Assembly: GCA_035499735.1 (NCBI GenBank)
Contig: DATJYC010000019.1
Span: 1 to 64,000, forward strand
Origin: VBDM01 sp035499735
Lineage (GTDB): Bacteria > Pseudomonadota > Gammaproteobacteria > Burkholderiales > SG8-39
Reading direction: 5' to 3'
DNA length: 64,000 nt
Numbering within the stretch: position 1 is the stretch's first letter; each line of letters begins with the position of its first letter. Below, piece after piece: positions 26,149 to 34,276 of the stretch. Position numbers and translations under genes: made by a program. Below the pieces are notes generated by a model. That model saw nothing but the letters and a program-made list of their open reading frames with translations, made no database searches and had not been told where the DNA came from.

Positions 26149-27062
26149 AGGCTCTCGTCACCGGCGCCGCGGGGTTCCTCGGCCGAGAATGCCTCGGCCA
26201 GCTCCGCGCCGAGGGCATCGACGCCGCATCGACCGATCGGGTCGGAGCCGTCGACTTCCGCGGCGACCTCTCCGATCCGCAATTCTGCGCGACCCTGCCC
26301 GAGGTCGATGCGGTCGTTCACAACGCCGGGGTGCAGTATCTCTCCCCGGACCTGCCGCTCTTCTCCAGGCGCGACTGGTTCGAGCGCAACAACGTGATCG
26401 CGACCGCAAACCTCGCGAAGCGCTACGCGGGCGCGCAGGCTCACTTCATCTACGTCGGCACGAGCATGATGTACGAGGCGGGCGACGCGGCCTGCACTAC
26501 CCGCAGCCCGATGCGCGGACAGGGCGCTTATTCCGCCTCCAAGATCGCCGCCTGGGAAAAGGCGCGCGCCATCCCGAACCCGGTTGCGCTCATGGTTCCC
26601 TGCATCATCGCCGGGCCGGGGCGCGGAGGGCTGTTCGGACCGTTCGCGAGATCGATCGCGCGCTTCGGCGCCGTCGTCTTTCCCGGCGAGGGGGCACGCC
26701 CCACGCACATGGTGCACGTCGAGGACGCCGCGGGCCTGCTCGTGCGCATCGTCCTGCAAAAGGCGACCGGAATCTTCAACGCCGCGGGCCCCGAGCCGCT
26801 GTCGATCTCGCAGTGGGCCGACGCGATCGGCGAGGAGCTGGGCGTGCGGCGCGTGCGGCGCGTCCGCGTGCCGCTCGCGCCGGTCGAGTGGATGTCGAGA
26901 GCGACCGGCTACCGGCTGCTCGCCGCCGAGCAGCTGCTGCTCCTGCGCCGCGGGCAGGTGCTCGACGTAAAGGAGAGCCTGGCGCTGGGCTGGAAGCCGC
27001 GCTGGAACAACGCGCAGATCGTGCGCGAGACCGCCCGCGCGCTCATCGAGGAATCGAAGTAG
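26145..27062 (+). CDS. NAD-dependent epimerase/dehydratase (extended SDR)
   Basis: A 305-residue extended short-chain dehydrogenase. The NAD fold is V-T-G-A-A-G-F-L-G near residues 5-13. Catalytic residues are the Ser/Thr of V-G-T-S-M-M-Y-E and the Y-x3-K of A-Y-S-A-S-K near 127-132, although the first Tyr in M-M-Y is also conserved. GTG 26145 overlaps the ubiD stop. As last gene of the operon it could oxidise or reduce a ring-derived intermediate; sugar epimerisation is less likely here. Confidence 0.85.
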   Translation: MKALVTGAAGFLGRECLGQLRAEGIDAASTDRVGAVDFRGDLSDPQFCATLPEVDAVVHNAGVQYLSPDLPLFSRRDWFERNNVIATANLAKRYAGAQAHFIYVGTSMMYEAGDAACTTRSPMRGQGAYSASKIAAWEKARAIPNPVALMVPCIIAGPGRGGLFGPFARSIARFGAVVFPGEGARPTHMVHVEDAAGLLVRIVLQKATGIFNAAGPEPLSISQWADAIGEELGVRRVRRVRVPLAPVEWMSRATGYRLLAAEQLLLLRRGQVLDVKESLALGWKPRWNNAQIVRETARALIEESK

Positions 27063-27068
27063 CGGAGC

Positions 27069-27653
27069 CTAGCTCGACGCCGGCCCGACGCCTATCGGAG
27101 GCGGAGCGAGGCCGACGATGCGCGAGAACAGCTTGCGGAAGTCCTTCTCGCTGCGCTCGCTCGCGAGCGGGTCGGCGTGCGCCTTGAAGGCGCCGTCGAT
27201 CGCCTCCCAATCGGCGGCGGTGAAGACCTTCTCGGCGAGCGGGAACACGTGCTCCTCCTCCTTGCGCATGTGCTCCCAGTATCCCTCGATGAAGCGCTCG
27301 ATCTCGCGCGAGAATTCCGGGAATTCCTTGTCGCCCCCCTCCTCGTAGCGGATCAGGCACTGCTCCACGCGCCTCAGGGCGTTTCCGCCCTCCGCGTGCT
27401 CGCGCTCGAGGTCGGCGATGAGCGCGTCCGATCCCGCGCCGTGCCGGCGCAGGGGATCGAACAGGAACCGGTCCTCCTTGGGGTGGTGCATGCGCTCGGT
27501 GAACGTGTCGAGGTAATAGAGCATCGCGCGCAGAACCTTCGGGTCGATCTTCGTGCCGCGCTCGCGCGCGTGGCGCACCAGGTATTGCATGCCGTGCAGG
27601 ATCGCCGCGATGGAGCGGTGCTCGTCGCGGATGATGTTGAGAGCGATCGACAT
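27069..27653 (-). CDS. Hemerythrin HHE domain protein
   Basis: A 194-residue four-helix bundle with a di-iron site. Ligand motifs are D-E-H-R-S-I near residue 10, M-H-H-P-K-E-D near 54, R-E-H-A-E-G near 83, and H-M-R-K-E-E-E-H-V-F near 127-136. Such proteins bind O2 or NO, or protect Fe-S clusters (YtfE-like). ATG 27653 has no Shine-Dalgarno. A perfect-arm FNR box is centred 42.5 bases upstream, so transcription may begin at the ATG itself. GTG 27671 is an alternative start adding six residues. Confidence 0.88.
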   Translation of the reverse strand: MSIALNIIRDEHRSIAAILHGMQYLVRHARERGTKIDPKVLRAMLYYLDTFTERMHHPKEDRFLFDPLRRHGAGSDALIADLEREHAEGGNALRRVEQCLIRYEEGGDKEFPEFSREIERFIEGYWEHMRKEEEHVFPLAEKVFTAADWEAIDGAFKAHADPLASERSEKDFRKLFSRIVGLAPPPIGVGPASS

Positions 27654-27688
27654 GGCTGGATGCTCGCACACGCCGCCCGATGCGCGGC

Positions 27689-27702
27689 TTGACCCAGATC
27701 AA
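27689..27702 (-). promoter_or_regulatory. FNR box TTGATCTGGGTCAA before the hemerythrin gene
   Basis: Palindrome with 5-base arms (four of five perfectly symmetric in the FNR sense) and a 4-base spacer. Its TTGA contains the TGA stop of the SafE gene. Class II geometry (centre at -41.5) predicts a start site at 27654, one base from the hemerythrin ATG. Confidence 0.8.
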
Positions 27703-28415
27703 CTTCCCGGCGCGGTCCAGCAGAAGTACGGGTTCCGGGAGAGGCGCTCCAGGTCACCGGCGTACGCGAGGCCGACCAGTCCGAACGCCACGACGATGCC
27801 CCCCGCGACGCGGCGCGCCGCCTGCCCGCCGCGCGTGCGCGCGAGCGCCGGGAACACCGTGCCCGCCGCGAGCAGGCTGGGGAGGGTTCCGGCGCCGAAG
27901 GCGAGCATCACCAGAGCGCCGCCGGCCGCGCTGCCCGAGACGAGCGCGGTGACGAGCACGCTGTAGACGAGGCCGCAGGGCAGGAGGCCCCACAGCATGC
28001 CGACCGCGTAGCCGCGCGCTGGCGTGCGGATCGGGAACAGCGCCGAGGCCGCGGGCTGGATGCGCCCCCACAGGATCCTCCCGGCGCGCTCGAACCCGTC
28101 GAGGTAGCGCGGCACGCCCAGGAGATAGAGCCCCAGCGCTACGAGCATCAGCTGCGCCACGACGTAGAGCGCGACCTGAACCGGCAGAAGTCCCCCGAGC
28201 CGCAGCGCCGCCGACCCCAGCCCGCCGGCGAGCGCGCCCGCCAGCGCATAGGTCGTGATCCGCCCGGCGTGGTAGGCGAGGTGCAGCGACCAGCGCGGCC
28301 GGTCGCGCGGCATGCGCACCGTGAGCGCGGTGACGATGCCGCCGCACATGCCCAGGCAATGCGTTCCGCCGAGCAGGCCGACGAGGAACACCGCCGTCAG
28401 CGCCGCGGCGCTCAT
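27699..28415 (-). CDS. Sulfite exporter TauE/SafE-like membrane protein
   Basis: A 238-residue inner-membrane protein with about six helices. The start carries the motif G-T-H-C-L-G-M-C-G-G, and a second conserved region reads G-L-L-P-C-G-L-V-Y near residue 158. This UreH/SafE-like group often lies next to cbb3 oxidase assembly genes, hemN and fnr in Betaproteobacteria and may move a metal; no cco genes are seen here. Its ATG overlaps the hemN stop. Its own stop codon lies inside an FNR box. Confidence 0.85.
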   Translation of the reverse strand: MSAAALTAVFLVGLLGGTHCLGMCGGIVTALTVRMPRDRPRWSLHLAYHAGRITTYALAGALAGGLGSAALRLGGLLPVQVALYVVAQLMLVALGLYLLGVPRYLDGFERAGRILWGRIQPAASALFPIRTPARGYAVGMLWGLLPCGLVYSVLVTALVSGSAAGGALVMLAFGAGTLPSLLAAGTVFPALARTRGGQAARRVAGGIVVAFGLVGLAYAGDLERLSRNPYFCWTAPGS

Positions 28416-29836
28416 ATGATCTTCGAGTAGCGCGCGCGGTCGCGGTCGGCCCGGAGGTAGCGGTCGAACACGGCGCACACCGCGCGCACCATCAGCCTGC
28501 CGCGCGGCGTCACCGTGATCCACTCCTCGTCGAGCGCGACCAGCGATTCGTTTTCCATGTCCGACAGCTCTTTCAGCTCGGCCGCAAAATACCGGTCGAA
28601 ATCGATGAGGTGGGCGATCGAGATCGCCTCCTTCGACACCGAGAAATGGCAGGCGAGCGCCCCGATCACCGCGCGCCGCACGAGGTCGTCGGGGGTGAGC
28701 TCGATGCCGCGCATCACCGGGATCTCGTCGTTCTCGAGGCGCGCATAGTACTCGTCGAGGGTCTTCACGTTCTGGGCGTACACCGGCCCGATCTTGCTGA
28801 TGGCCGAGACGCCGAGGGCCACGATGTCGCAGTCCCCCGCGCTCGAGTAGCCCTGGAAGTTGCGCGTCAGCCTCCCCTGGCGCTGCGCCACCGCGAGATC
28901 GTCGCCGGGCTTGGCGAAATGATCCATACCGATGTAGACGTAGCCCTGGGCCCGGAGACGCCCGATCGAGCGGACGAGTATCTCGAGCTTCGCCTCGGGG
29001 CTCGGCAGGTCCGCGTCGGCGATGCGCCGCTGGGGCTTGAACACCGCGGGCAGGTGCGCGTAGGAGTACAGCGCGATGCGGTCCGGGTCGCACGCGATCA
29101 CTGCGTCCAGCGTGCGCGCGAAGCTCTCGGGCGTCTGCTTCGGCAGGCCGTAGATGAGATCCAGGTTCACCGACTTGAACCCGGTCCGCCTGGCGGCGAG
29201 AACCACCCGCAGCGTCTCGTCGAGCGGCTGGATGCGGTGCACCGCCCTCTGGACCGCGGGATCGACGTCCTGCACGCCGAGGCTCAGCCGGTTGAACCCG
29301 AGCCCCGCGAGCAGGGCGATCTTGTCGGCGCCGACCTTGCGCGGATCGACCTCGATCGCGTACTCGCCGGCCGGGTCGAGCCTGAACTGGGCGCGGATCA
29401 TGTTCATCAGCTCGCCGAGCTCCGCTTCCGAGAGGAAGGTCGGCGTGCCGCCGCCCCAGTGCATCTGCGAGACCGCGCGGTCCTCGCCGAGCCGCTCCGC
29501 GACCAGCGCGATCTCGCGCCCGAGGTGCTTCAGGTACTTGGCCGAGCGCCCATGGTCCTTGGTGATGATCTTGTTGCAGGCGCAGTAGTAGCAGATCGTG
29601 TCGCAGAAGGGCAGGTGTACGTATAATGCGAGCGGTCTAACCACCCCTCCGACATTGCGGTTTTCCAGCCAGTGTCCGTACGCCTCCGCGTTGAAGGCTT
29701 CGACGAACCGGTCCGCCGTGGGATAGGACGTATAGCGCGGCCCGCTCCCGCCGTACTTGCGGATCAGCCCCGGATCGACCACGAGATCGGACGGCCCGGA
29801 CTGCTCCGCGCCCGGCCGGATGGAAATGTCGACCAT
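28412..29836 (-). CDS. hemN: Oxygen-independent coproporphyrinogen III oxidase
   Basis: A 474-residue radical-SAM enzyme for anaerobic haem synthesis. The cluster motif is C78-x3-C82-x2-C85, followed by C87 (C-D-T-I-C-Y-Y-C-A-C). Upstream S-G-P-R-Y-T-S-Y-P-T-A (31-41) is diagnostic for HemN rather than HemW. Start ATG 29836 has no Shine-Dalgarno; GTG 29782 would also give a family-like N-terminus. An FNR box is centred 39.5 bases upstream, with CATAGT as a possible -10, which supports anaerobic induction. It is coupled to the SafE gene. Confidence 0.95.
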   Translation of the reverse strand: MVDISIRPGAEQSGPSDLVVDPGLIRKYGGSGPRYTSYPTADRFVEAFNAEAYGHWLENRNVGGVVRPLALYVHLPFCDTICYYCACNKIITKDHGRSAKYLKHLGREIALVAERLGEDRAVSQMHWGGGTPTFLSEAELGELMNMIRAQFRLDPAGEYAIEVDPRKVGADKIALLAGLGFNRLSLGVQDVDPAVQRAVHRIQPLDETLRVVLAARRTGFKSVNLDLIYGLPKQTPESFARTLDAVIACDPDRIALYSYAHLPAVFKPQRRIADADLPSPEAKLEILVRSIGRLRAQGYVYIGMDHFAKPGDDLAVAQRQGRLTRNFQGYSSAGDCDIVALGVSAISKIGPVYAQNVKTLDEYYARLENDEIPVMRGIELTPDDLVRRAVIGALACHFSVSKEAISIAHLIDFDRYFAAELKELSDMENESLVALDEEWITVTPRGRLMVRAVCAVFDRYLRADRDRARYSKII

Positions 29837-29868
29837 GCGCCACTATGGAACCGGCGCGGCGGGACGGT

Positions 29869-29882
29869 TTGACATGGGTCAA
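29869..29882. promoter_or_regulatory. FNR box TTGACATGGGTCAA between hemN and the sensor kinase
   Basis: Perfect TTGAC-N4-GTCAA dyad. The centre lies 39.5 bases upstream of the hemN ATG, a class II activating position. On the other strand it covers the ATG (29874) of the sensor kinase, where bound FNR should block expression. Confidence 0.8.
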
Positions 29883-31184
29883 ACTCAGACTAGAACGCAG
29901 GAGGAAGCGCAGCAGGACGGCAGGATCCTGATCATCTTCGGGCCGGTCCTGGCGCTCGGGGTGTTCACCGTCCTGCTCGCGCTCGTCGCGGGCCTGTTCG
30001 GCTTCTACCGCTACGAGATGTACGCCGTGGCGGTGGTCCTCGGCGCCGCGGTGATGGTGCTCGCGACCGTGCTCTTCTACTACCAGACCGGCGAGCGCCG
30101 GGCGGCCGACGCTGCCCTGCAGAGCGCCCGCGCCCGGGTCGGCGACATCGTGGAGACGGCGATGGACGCCATCGTCTCCGCCGACGAGTCGCAGCGCATC
30201 GTCCTCTTCAACCCCGCCGCCGAGAAGATGTTCGGCTGGCCGCAGGCCGCCGTCCTCGGCCAGCCGCTCGACGTGCTCGTTCCCGAGCAATTCCGGGGCG
30301 CGCACCGGGCGCACGTGGCGGAGTTCGCCCGCACCGGCGCCACCTCGCGGCGCATGGGCGGCGCGGGCGTGCTGCGCGGGCTGCGGGCGAGCGGCGAGGA
30401 ATTTCCCATCGAGGCCTCGATCTCGCAGCACCGCGAGAACGGCCGGCGGCTCCTCACCGTCATCCTGCGCGACGTGACCGAGCGGGTGCGCGCGGAGGAG
30501 GAGCTCAGGCAATCGCGGGAGGACCTGCGCGAGCTGTCCACGGCCGCGCACACGATCAGGGAGCAGGAGCAGCGCCGCGTCGCGCGCGAGATCCACGACG
30601 AGCTGGGGCAGTCGCTCACCGCGCTCAAGATGGACGTGGCCTGGATGCTGGGCAACCTGTCGCAGGGCTCGCCCACGCTGACCGACAAGCTGTCCGCGAT
30701 GCAGGCCCAGCTCGACGCCACGGTCGCGGCGACGCGCCGCATCTCGGCCGACCTGCGGCCGCTGATGCTCGACGACCTGGGGTTGATCCCCGCTGCCGAG
30801 TGGCTCGCGCAGAACTTCAGCGAGCGCACCGGCATCCCCTGCCGGCTCCAGATCAAGCCGGCGGACATCGAGCTCGCGGAGCCCTACGCGAGCGCCCTGT
30901 ACCGCATCCTCCAGGAATCGCTCACTAACGTCGCGCGCCACGCCCGGGCCACCCGTGTCGAGGTCGTCCTCGAGAAGGCCGACGGCGTTCTGACGCTCTC
31001 GGTGCGCGACGACGGGCGCGGATTCAGCCCGGCCGAGACGCGCGCGCAGAAGACCTACGGCCTGCTCGGGCTGCGCGAGCGGACCGTGCTGCTCGGGGGC
31101 GAGGCGAGCATCGCGAGCGAGCCGGGGCGCGGGACGACCGTCAACGTGCGCCTGCCCCTCCAGGCGGAGGCCGCGAGCCCGTGA
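29874..31184 (+). CDS. NarX-like sensor histidine kinase with PAS domain
   Basis: A 436-residue membrane kinase. Two helices (about 18-40 and 46-66) are joined by a very short loop, so it has no periplasmic sensor. A PAS domain follows (about 85-190; I-V-L-F-N-P-A-A-E-K-M-F-G). The HisKA_3 phosphoacceptor is R-E-I-H-D-E-L-G-Q near residue 240, and the ATPase domain shows R-D-D-G-R-G-F near 380 and G-L-L-G-L-R-E-R. ATG 29874 overlaps an FNR box; ATG 29835 is in frame and would add 13 residues. GTGA-coupled to the NarL-type regulator. Confidence 0.9.
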   Translation: MGQTQTRTQEEAQQDGRILIIFGPVLALGVFTVLLALVAGLFGFYRYEMYAVAVVLGAAVMVLATVLFYYQTGERRAADAALQSARARVGDIVETAMDAIVSADESQRIVLFNPAAEKMFGWPQAAVLGQPLDVLVPEQFRGAHRAHVAEFARTGATSRRMGGAGVLRGLRASGEEFPIEASISQHRENGRRLLTVILRDVTERVRAEEELRQSREDLRELSTAAHTIREQEQRRVAREIHDELGQSLTALKMDVAWMLGNLSQGSPTLTDKLSAMQAQLDATVAATRRISADLRPLMLDDLGLIPAAEWLAQNFSERTGIPCRLQIKPADIELAEPYASALYRILQESLTNVARHARATRVEVVLEKADGVLTLSVRDDGRGFSPAETRAQKTYGLLGLRERTVLLGGEASIASEPGRGTTVNVRLPLQAEAASP

Positions 31185-31834
31185 TCCGCATCGTCATCGC
31201 CGACGACCACACCATCGTCAGGGAGGGGCTCAAGCAGCTCCTCTCGGGGACGCCGGACCTCTCGGTGGTCGGCGAGGCGCAGGACGGCCGCGAGGTGATG
31301 GAGCGCGTGCGCAGCCTCGACTTCGACGTGCTGCTGCTCGACATATCCATGCCCGGGAAGAGCGGCATCGACCTCATCAAGCAGGTGCACGCCGAGAAGC
31401 CGAAGCTGCGCGTGCTCGTGCTCAGCATGCACGAGGAGCAGCAGTACGCGGTGCGCGCGATCCGGGCCGGCGCCGCGGGCTACCTCACCAAGGACAGCGC
31501 CTCGGAGCAGCTCGTCTCGGCGATCCGCAAGGTGGCCGGCGGCGGCGCCTTCATCACCGAGCGCGTCGCGCAGCAGCTCGCGCTCGACGCCATGCCCAGG
31601 GCCGAGGGCCTGCCGCACACCGCGCTGTCGGACCGCGAGTTCCAGGTGTTCCGCGAGCTCGCCTCCGGCAAGGCGGTGTCGGACATCGCGGCCGAGCTCC
31701 ACTTGTCGGCGAAGACAGTCAGCACCCACAAGGCACGCATCATGGAGAAGATGAGCCTCTCCAACCCCGCCGAGCTCATCCGCTACGCCATCCAGCACCG
31801 GCTGGTGGACGACGCGGACGCCGGGAGCCCCTGA
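31181..31834 (+). CDS. NarL/FixJ-type response regulator
   Basis: A 217-residue regulator and cognate partner of the preceding kinase. The receiver has A-D-D-H at its start, the phospho-acceptor in L-L-L-D-I-S-M-P near residue 54, a switch Ser in L-V-L-S-M-H near 83, and Lys in Y-L-T-K-D near 105. The C-terminal LuxR-type helix-turn-helix reads L-S-D-R-E-F-Q-V-F ... I-A-A-E-L-H-L-S-A-K-T-V-S-T-H-K (about 148-195). GTG 31181 overlaps the kinase stop. Confidence 0.93.
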   Translation: MIRIVIADDHTIVREGLKQLLSGTPDLSVVGEAQDGREVMERVRSLDFDVLLLDISMPGKSGIDLIKQVHAEKPKLRVLVLSMHEEQQYAVRAIRAGAAGYLTKDSASEQLVSAIRKVAGGGAFITERVAQQLALDAMPRAEGLPHTALSDREFQVFRELASGKAVSDIAAELHLSAKTVSTHKARIMEKMSLSNPAELIRYAIQHRLVDDADAGSP

Positions 31835-31915
31835 TGGCCGTCATGATCCCGTCATAAGCCGCCCTGTAGGACGATTCCGACCCCGCCTTTCAGCGGTTTC
31901 CGACCCGAAGAATAA

Positions 31916-31941
31916 GCCCCCGCCGATAGGCTCACGGGGGC
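31916..31941 (+). other. GC hairpin in the gap before the lone receiver gene
   Basis: Arms GCCCCCG (31916-31922) and CGGGGGC (31935-31941) flank a 12-base loop inside the 128-base gap after the NarL-type gene. No T-run follows, so it is not a standard intrinsic terminator; it could attenuate or protect RNA ends. Confidence 0.4.
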
Positions 31942-31962
31942 CCGCCTTCGCATACTGGCGGC

Positions 31963-32358
31963 ATGCAAGTCGCCGCTCTCGACCCCCCCACGAACGTTTT
32001 CATCGTCGAGGACTCCGAGGTCGTCCGCCGGCGTATCGCCGGAATGCTCGGGGACATGGAGGGCGTCACGGTGGTCGGCGAAGCCGAGACCCCGCGCGAG
32101 GCGCTCGAGGGGATCCTGCGCACGCGACCCGATTCCGTCGTGCTCGACCTGCACCTCATGGGAGGCAGCGGCCTGGATGTGCTGCGCCAGGCGCACCCGC
32201 AGACGCCGGGCACGGTGTTCATCGTCCTCACCAATCACCCGAACGCCCAATATCGCCGCGTGTGCATGGAGGCGGGCGCGGCGTATTTCTTCGACAAGAG
32301 CCACGATTTCGACAAGGTCCGGGAAGTCATCGCCGGACTCGGAACAACGCGTCACTAA
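31963..32358 (+). CDS. Single-domain response regulator (receiver only)
   Basis: A 131-residue receiver with no output domain. Acidic pair E-D-S near residue 16, phospho-acceptor in V-V-L-D-L-H-L near 59, Thr in I-V-L-T-N-H near 86 and Lys in F-F-D-K-S-H near 108 are all present, so it should be phosphorylated. It lies between the NarX/NarL-like pair and fnr. It may act through protein contact, for example as a phosphate sink or a partner of another kinase. No kinase is adjacent on its 3' side. Confidence 0.88.
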   Translation: MQVAALDPPTNVFIVEDSEVVRRRIAGMLGDMEGVTVVGEAETPREALEGILRTRPDSVVLDLHLMGGSGLDVLRQAHPQTPGTVFIVLTNHPNAQYRRVCMEAGAAYFFDKSHDFDKVREVIAGLGTTRH

Positions 32359-32386
32359 CCCAAACCAGACCACAAACGAGGGCATC

Positions 32387-33172
32387 ATGACATCCGCCGC
32401 AACCGCAGCCATCTCGATTGCCAAGCCCGCAGTTCCGCTGCACGAGCCGACGCACGGCAAGGTCGCGAAAATGCCGACACGCTGCTCGACCTGCGGCCTG
32501 CGCGAGCTCTGCCTGCCCTGCGGCCTCGCAGGGCACGCCGCCGACCGCATCGACGACATGGTCTACACCCGCCGCCGCGTCAAGCGCGGGGAGCACCTCT
32601 ACCGGGCCGGCGACAAGTTCGGCTCGATCTACGCGGTGCGCAGCGGATTCTTCAAGACCGTGCAGACGCTGGAGGACGGGCGCGAGCAGGTCACCGGATT
32701 CCACATGTCGGGCGAGATCATCGGCATGGACGGGATCGGGCCGGACCTGCACGTCCTCAACGCGATCGCGCTGGAGGACAGCGAGGTCTGCGTCATCCCG
32801 TATTCCCGGCTGGAGAGCCTGGGCGAGGAGATGCACGAGCTGCGCCACCAGTTCCACAAGGTCATGAGCCGGGAGATCGTGCGCGAGCACGGCGTGATGC
32901 TCCTGCTCGGCACGATGCGCGCCGAGGAGCGGCTCGCCACCTTCCTGCTCAACCTGTCGCAGCGCTTCGCGGCGCGCGGCTACTCGCCGTCGCAATTCAG
33001 CCTGCGCATGACGCGCGAGGAAATCGGCAGCCACCTCGGCCTGAAGCTCGAGACCGTCAGCCGCGCCTTCTCCCGCTTCCAGGAGGAAGGCCTGATCAGC
33101 GTCCAGCTCAAGGAAATTCAGATCCTCGACCCGGACGGGCTGCGCAGGGTGATGGGCCAGGGCTCGCGCTAG
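32387..33172 (+). CDS. fnr: FNR-type oxygen-sensing transcription regulator
   Basis: A 261-residue CRP/FNR protein. The N-terminal iron-sulfur ligands are C33-x2-C36-x5-C42, with C45 just beyond, and a further Cys in D-S-E-V-C-V-I-P near 135 matches E. coli Cys122. The recognition helix L-E-T-V-S-R-A-F near 222-229 has the E-x2-S-R residues that read TTGAT half-sites. The protein should hold a [4Fe-4S] cluster and dimerise without O2. GAGGG lies five bases before ATG 32387. Seven matching boxes in this window are its probable targets. Confidence 0.95.
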   Translation: MTSAATAAISIAKPAVPLHEPTHGKVAKMPTRCSTCGLRELCLPCGLAGHAADRIDDMVYTRRRVKRGEHLYRAGDKFGSIYAVRSGFFKTVQTLEDGREQVTGFHMSGEIIGMDGIGPDLHVLNAIALEDSEVCVIPYSRLESLGEEMHELRHQFHKVMSREIVREHGVMLLLGTMRAEERLATFLLNLSQRFAARGYSPSQFSLRMTREEIGSHLGLKLETVSRAFSRFQEEGLISVQLKEIQILDPDGLRRVMGQGSR

Positions 33173-33181
33173 AGGCGCGGC

Positions 33182-33487
33182 CTACATTCCGAGTATCCGC
33201 CCGATCTCGGCGATGTACTGGCCGGCCTTCAGGCCGTCCGCGAGCGCCGTCTCCAGGCCGTTCTCGGCCGCCGTGCGCACGGCGTGCAGCCCTTCCCTGA
33301 CCCAGTGATGCCGGCGGACCGGCGACTTCAGCACGTTCTTCAGCGTCTCGACCTCGTCGCGCAGCAGCTGCACGTCGCTCGAGCCCTTGCGGACCCGGGC
33401 GAGGTCGCGCTCGAGGGCGTGGACGAGCTTGCTCACTTCCTCCAGATCGATTTCCTGCTGCGCCGCCTGCCTAGAATCCCTGGCCAT
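33182..33487 (-). CDS. Hypothetical coiled-coil protein
   Basis: A 101-residue protein I do not recognise by function. Residues 10-55 are strongly heptad-like and acidic/basic (E-I-D-L-E-E-V-S-K-L-V-H-A-L-E-R), then L-L-R-D-E-V-E-T-L-K-N-V-L, and a C-terminal amphipathic segment with G-L-K-A-G-Q-Y-I. GGAGG lies five bases before ATG 33487; the in-frame TTG at 33499 is inside that site. It converges on fnr with a 9-base gap and sits just downstream of the ABC exporter genes. Confidence 0.65.
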   Translation of the reverse strand: MARDSRQAAQQEIDLEEVSKLVHALERDLARVRKGSSDVQLLRDEVETLKNVLKSPVRRHHWVREGLHAVRTAAENGLETALADGLKAGQYIAEIGRILGM

Positions 33488-33509
33488 GAGTCCCTCCAAG
33501 ACGTATCCG

Positions 33510-34274
33510 TCACGAAATCCGTCGCGCGCTCTCCGAGAACACCGCTCCGCTGCGCCGGACCACGTTCGCGTTGGGTCGGTCGGAGACGATCCGGCCGTCG
33601 ACCAGCTCGATGATGCGGTCGCAGCGCTGGGCGAGCCTCGGGTCGTGCGTAACGATGAGAAAAGTGGTGCCGCTCGCCTCGTTGACCGCGCGCAGGACGT
33701 CGAATACGCCGTCGGCCGAGTTCGTGTCGAGATTCCCCGTGGGCTCGTCGGCCAGAACCAGCGCGGGATTCATCGCGAGCGCGCGGGCCACCGCGACGCG
33801 CTGCTGCTGCCCGCCGGAGATGTCGTTCGCCTTGTGATCCTTCCAGGGCGTGAGCCCGACCTCGTCCAGCAGGGCCGCGGCCCTTTCCTCCATTCCGCCG
33901 CCCGGGCGTCCCCGCGATGCAAGCATCGGCATCATCACGTTCTCCAGCGCGGTAAACGCCGGCAGAAGGTAATGATACTGAAACACGAACCCTATGGTCC
34001 TCCCGCGCAGCACGGTGCGCTCGGCGTCGCCGAGCTTGTCCGTCTCGACGCCCCGTATCCGTACCTTGCCATGCGTCGGCTGGTCGAGCAGGCCGATGAG
34101 GTTGAGCAGCGTGCTCTTGCCGCCTCCCGAGGGCCCGACGAGCGCCGCGAATTCTCCCGGCGCCACGCGAAGATCGATCCCGTGGAGCACCTCGGTCTCG
34201 ACGGGCGTGCCCACGCCGTAGGACTTGCGCACGCCGTCGAGGCGCAGGGTGTCGGGGCGGATCGGCGCTTCCAT
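33510..34274 (-). CDS. ABC exporter ATPase, MacB/LolD family
   Basis: A 254-residue ATPase. Walker A is G-P-S-G-G-G-K-S-T near residues 45-53, Q-loop F-Q-Y-H-Y-L-L-P near 96, signature I-S-G-G-Q-Q-Q-R near 156, Walker B V-L-A-D-E-P-T-G-N-L-D near 180, and switch His in V-T-H-D-P near 214. The P-T-G-N-L-D form is that of LolD/MacB/FtsE proteins, which drive mechanotransmission rather than import. Third gene of a unit MFP-permease-ATPase. Confidence 0.92.
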   Translation of the reverse strand: MEAPIRPDTLRLDGVRKSYGVGTPVETEVLHGIDLRVAPGEFAALVGPSGGGKSTLLNLIGLLDQPTHGKVRIRGVETDKLGDAERTVLRGRTIGFVFQYHYLLPAFTALENVMMPMLASRGRPGGGMEERAAALLDEVGLTPWKDHKANDISGGQQQRVAVARALAMNPALVLADEPTGNLDTNSADGVFDVLRAVNEASGTTFLIVTHDPRLAQRCDRIIELVDGRIVSDRPNANVVRRSGAVFSESARRIS

Positions 34275-34276
34275 CC

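Noticed and set aside
29896..29903. AGGAGG-like sequence inside the sensor kinase N-terminus as an SD for a later start
   Set aside because: No ATG, GTG or TTG follows at a suitable distance before the first helix.
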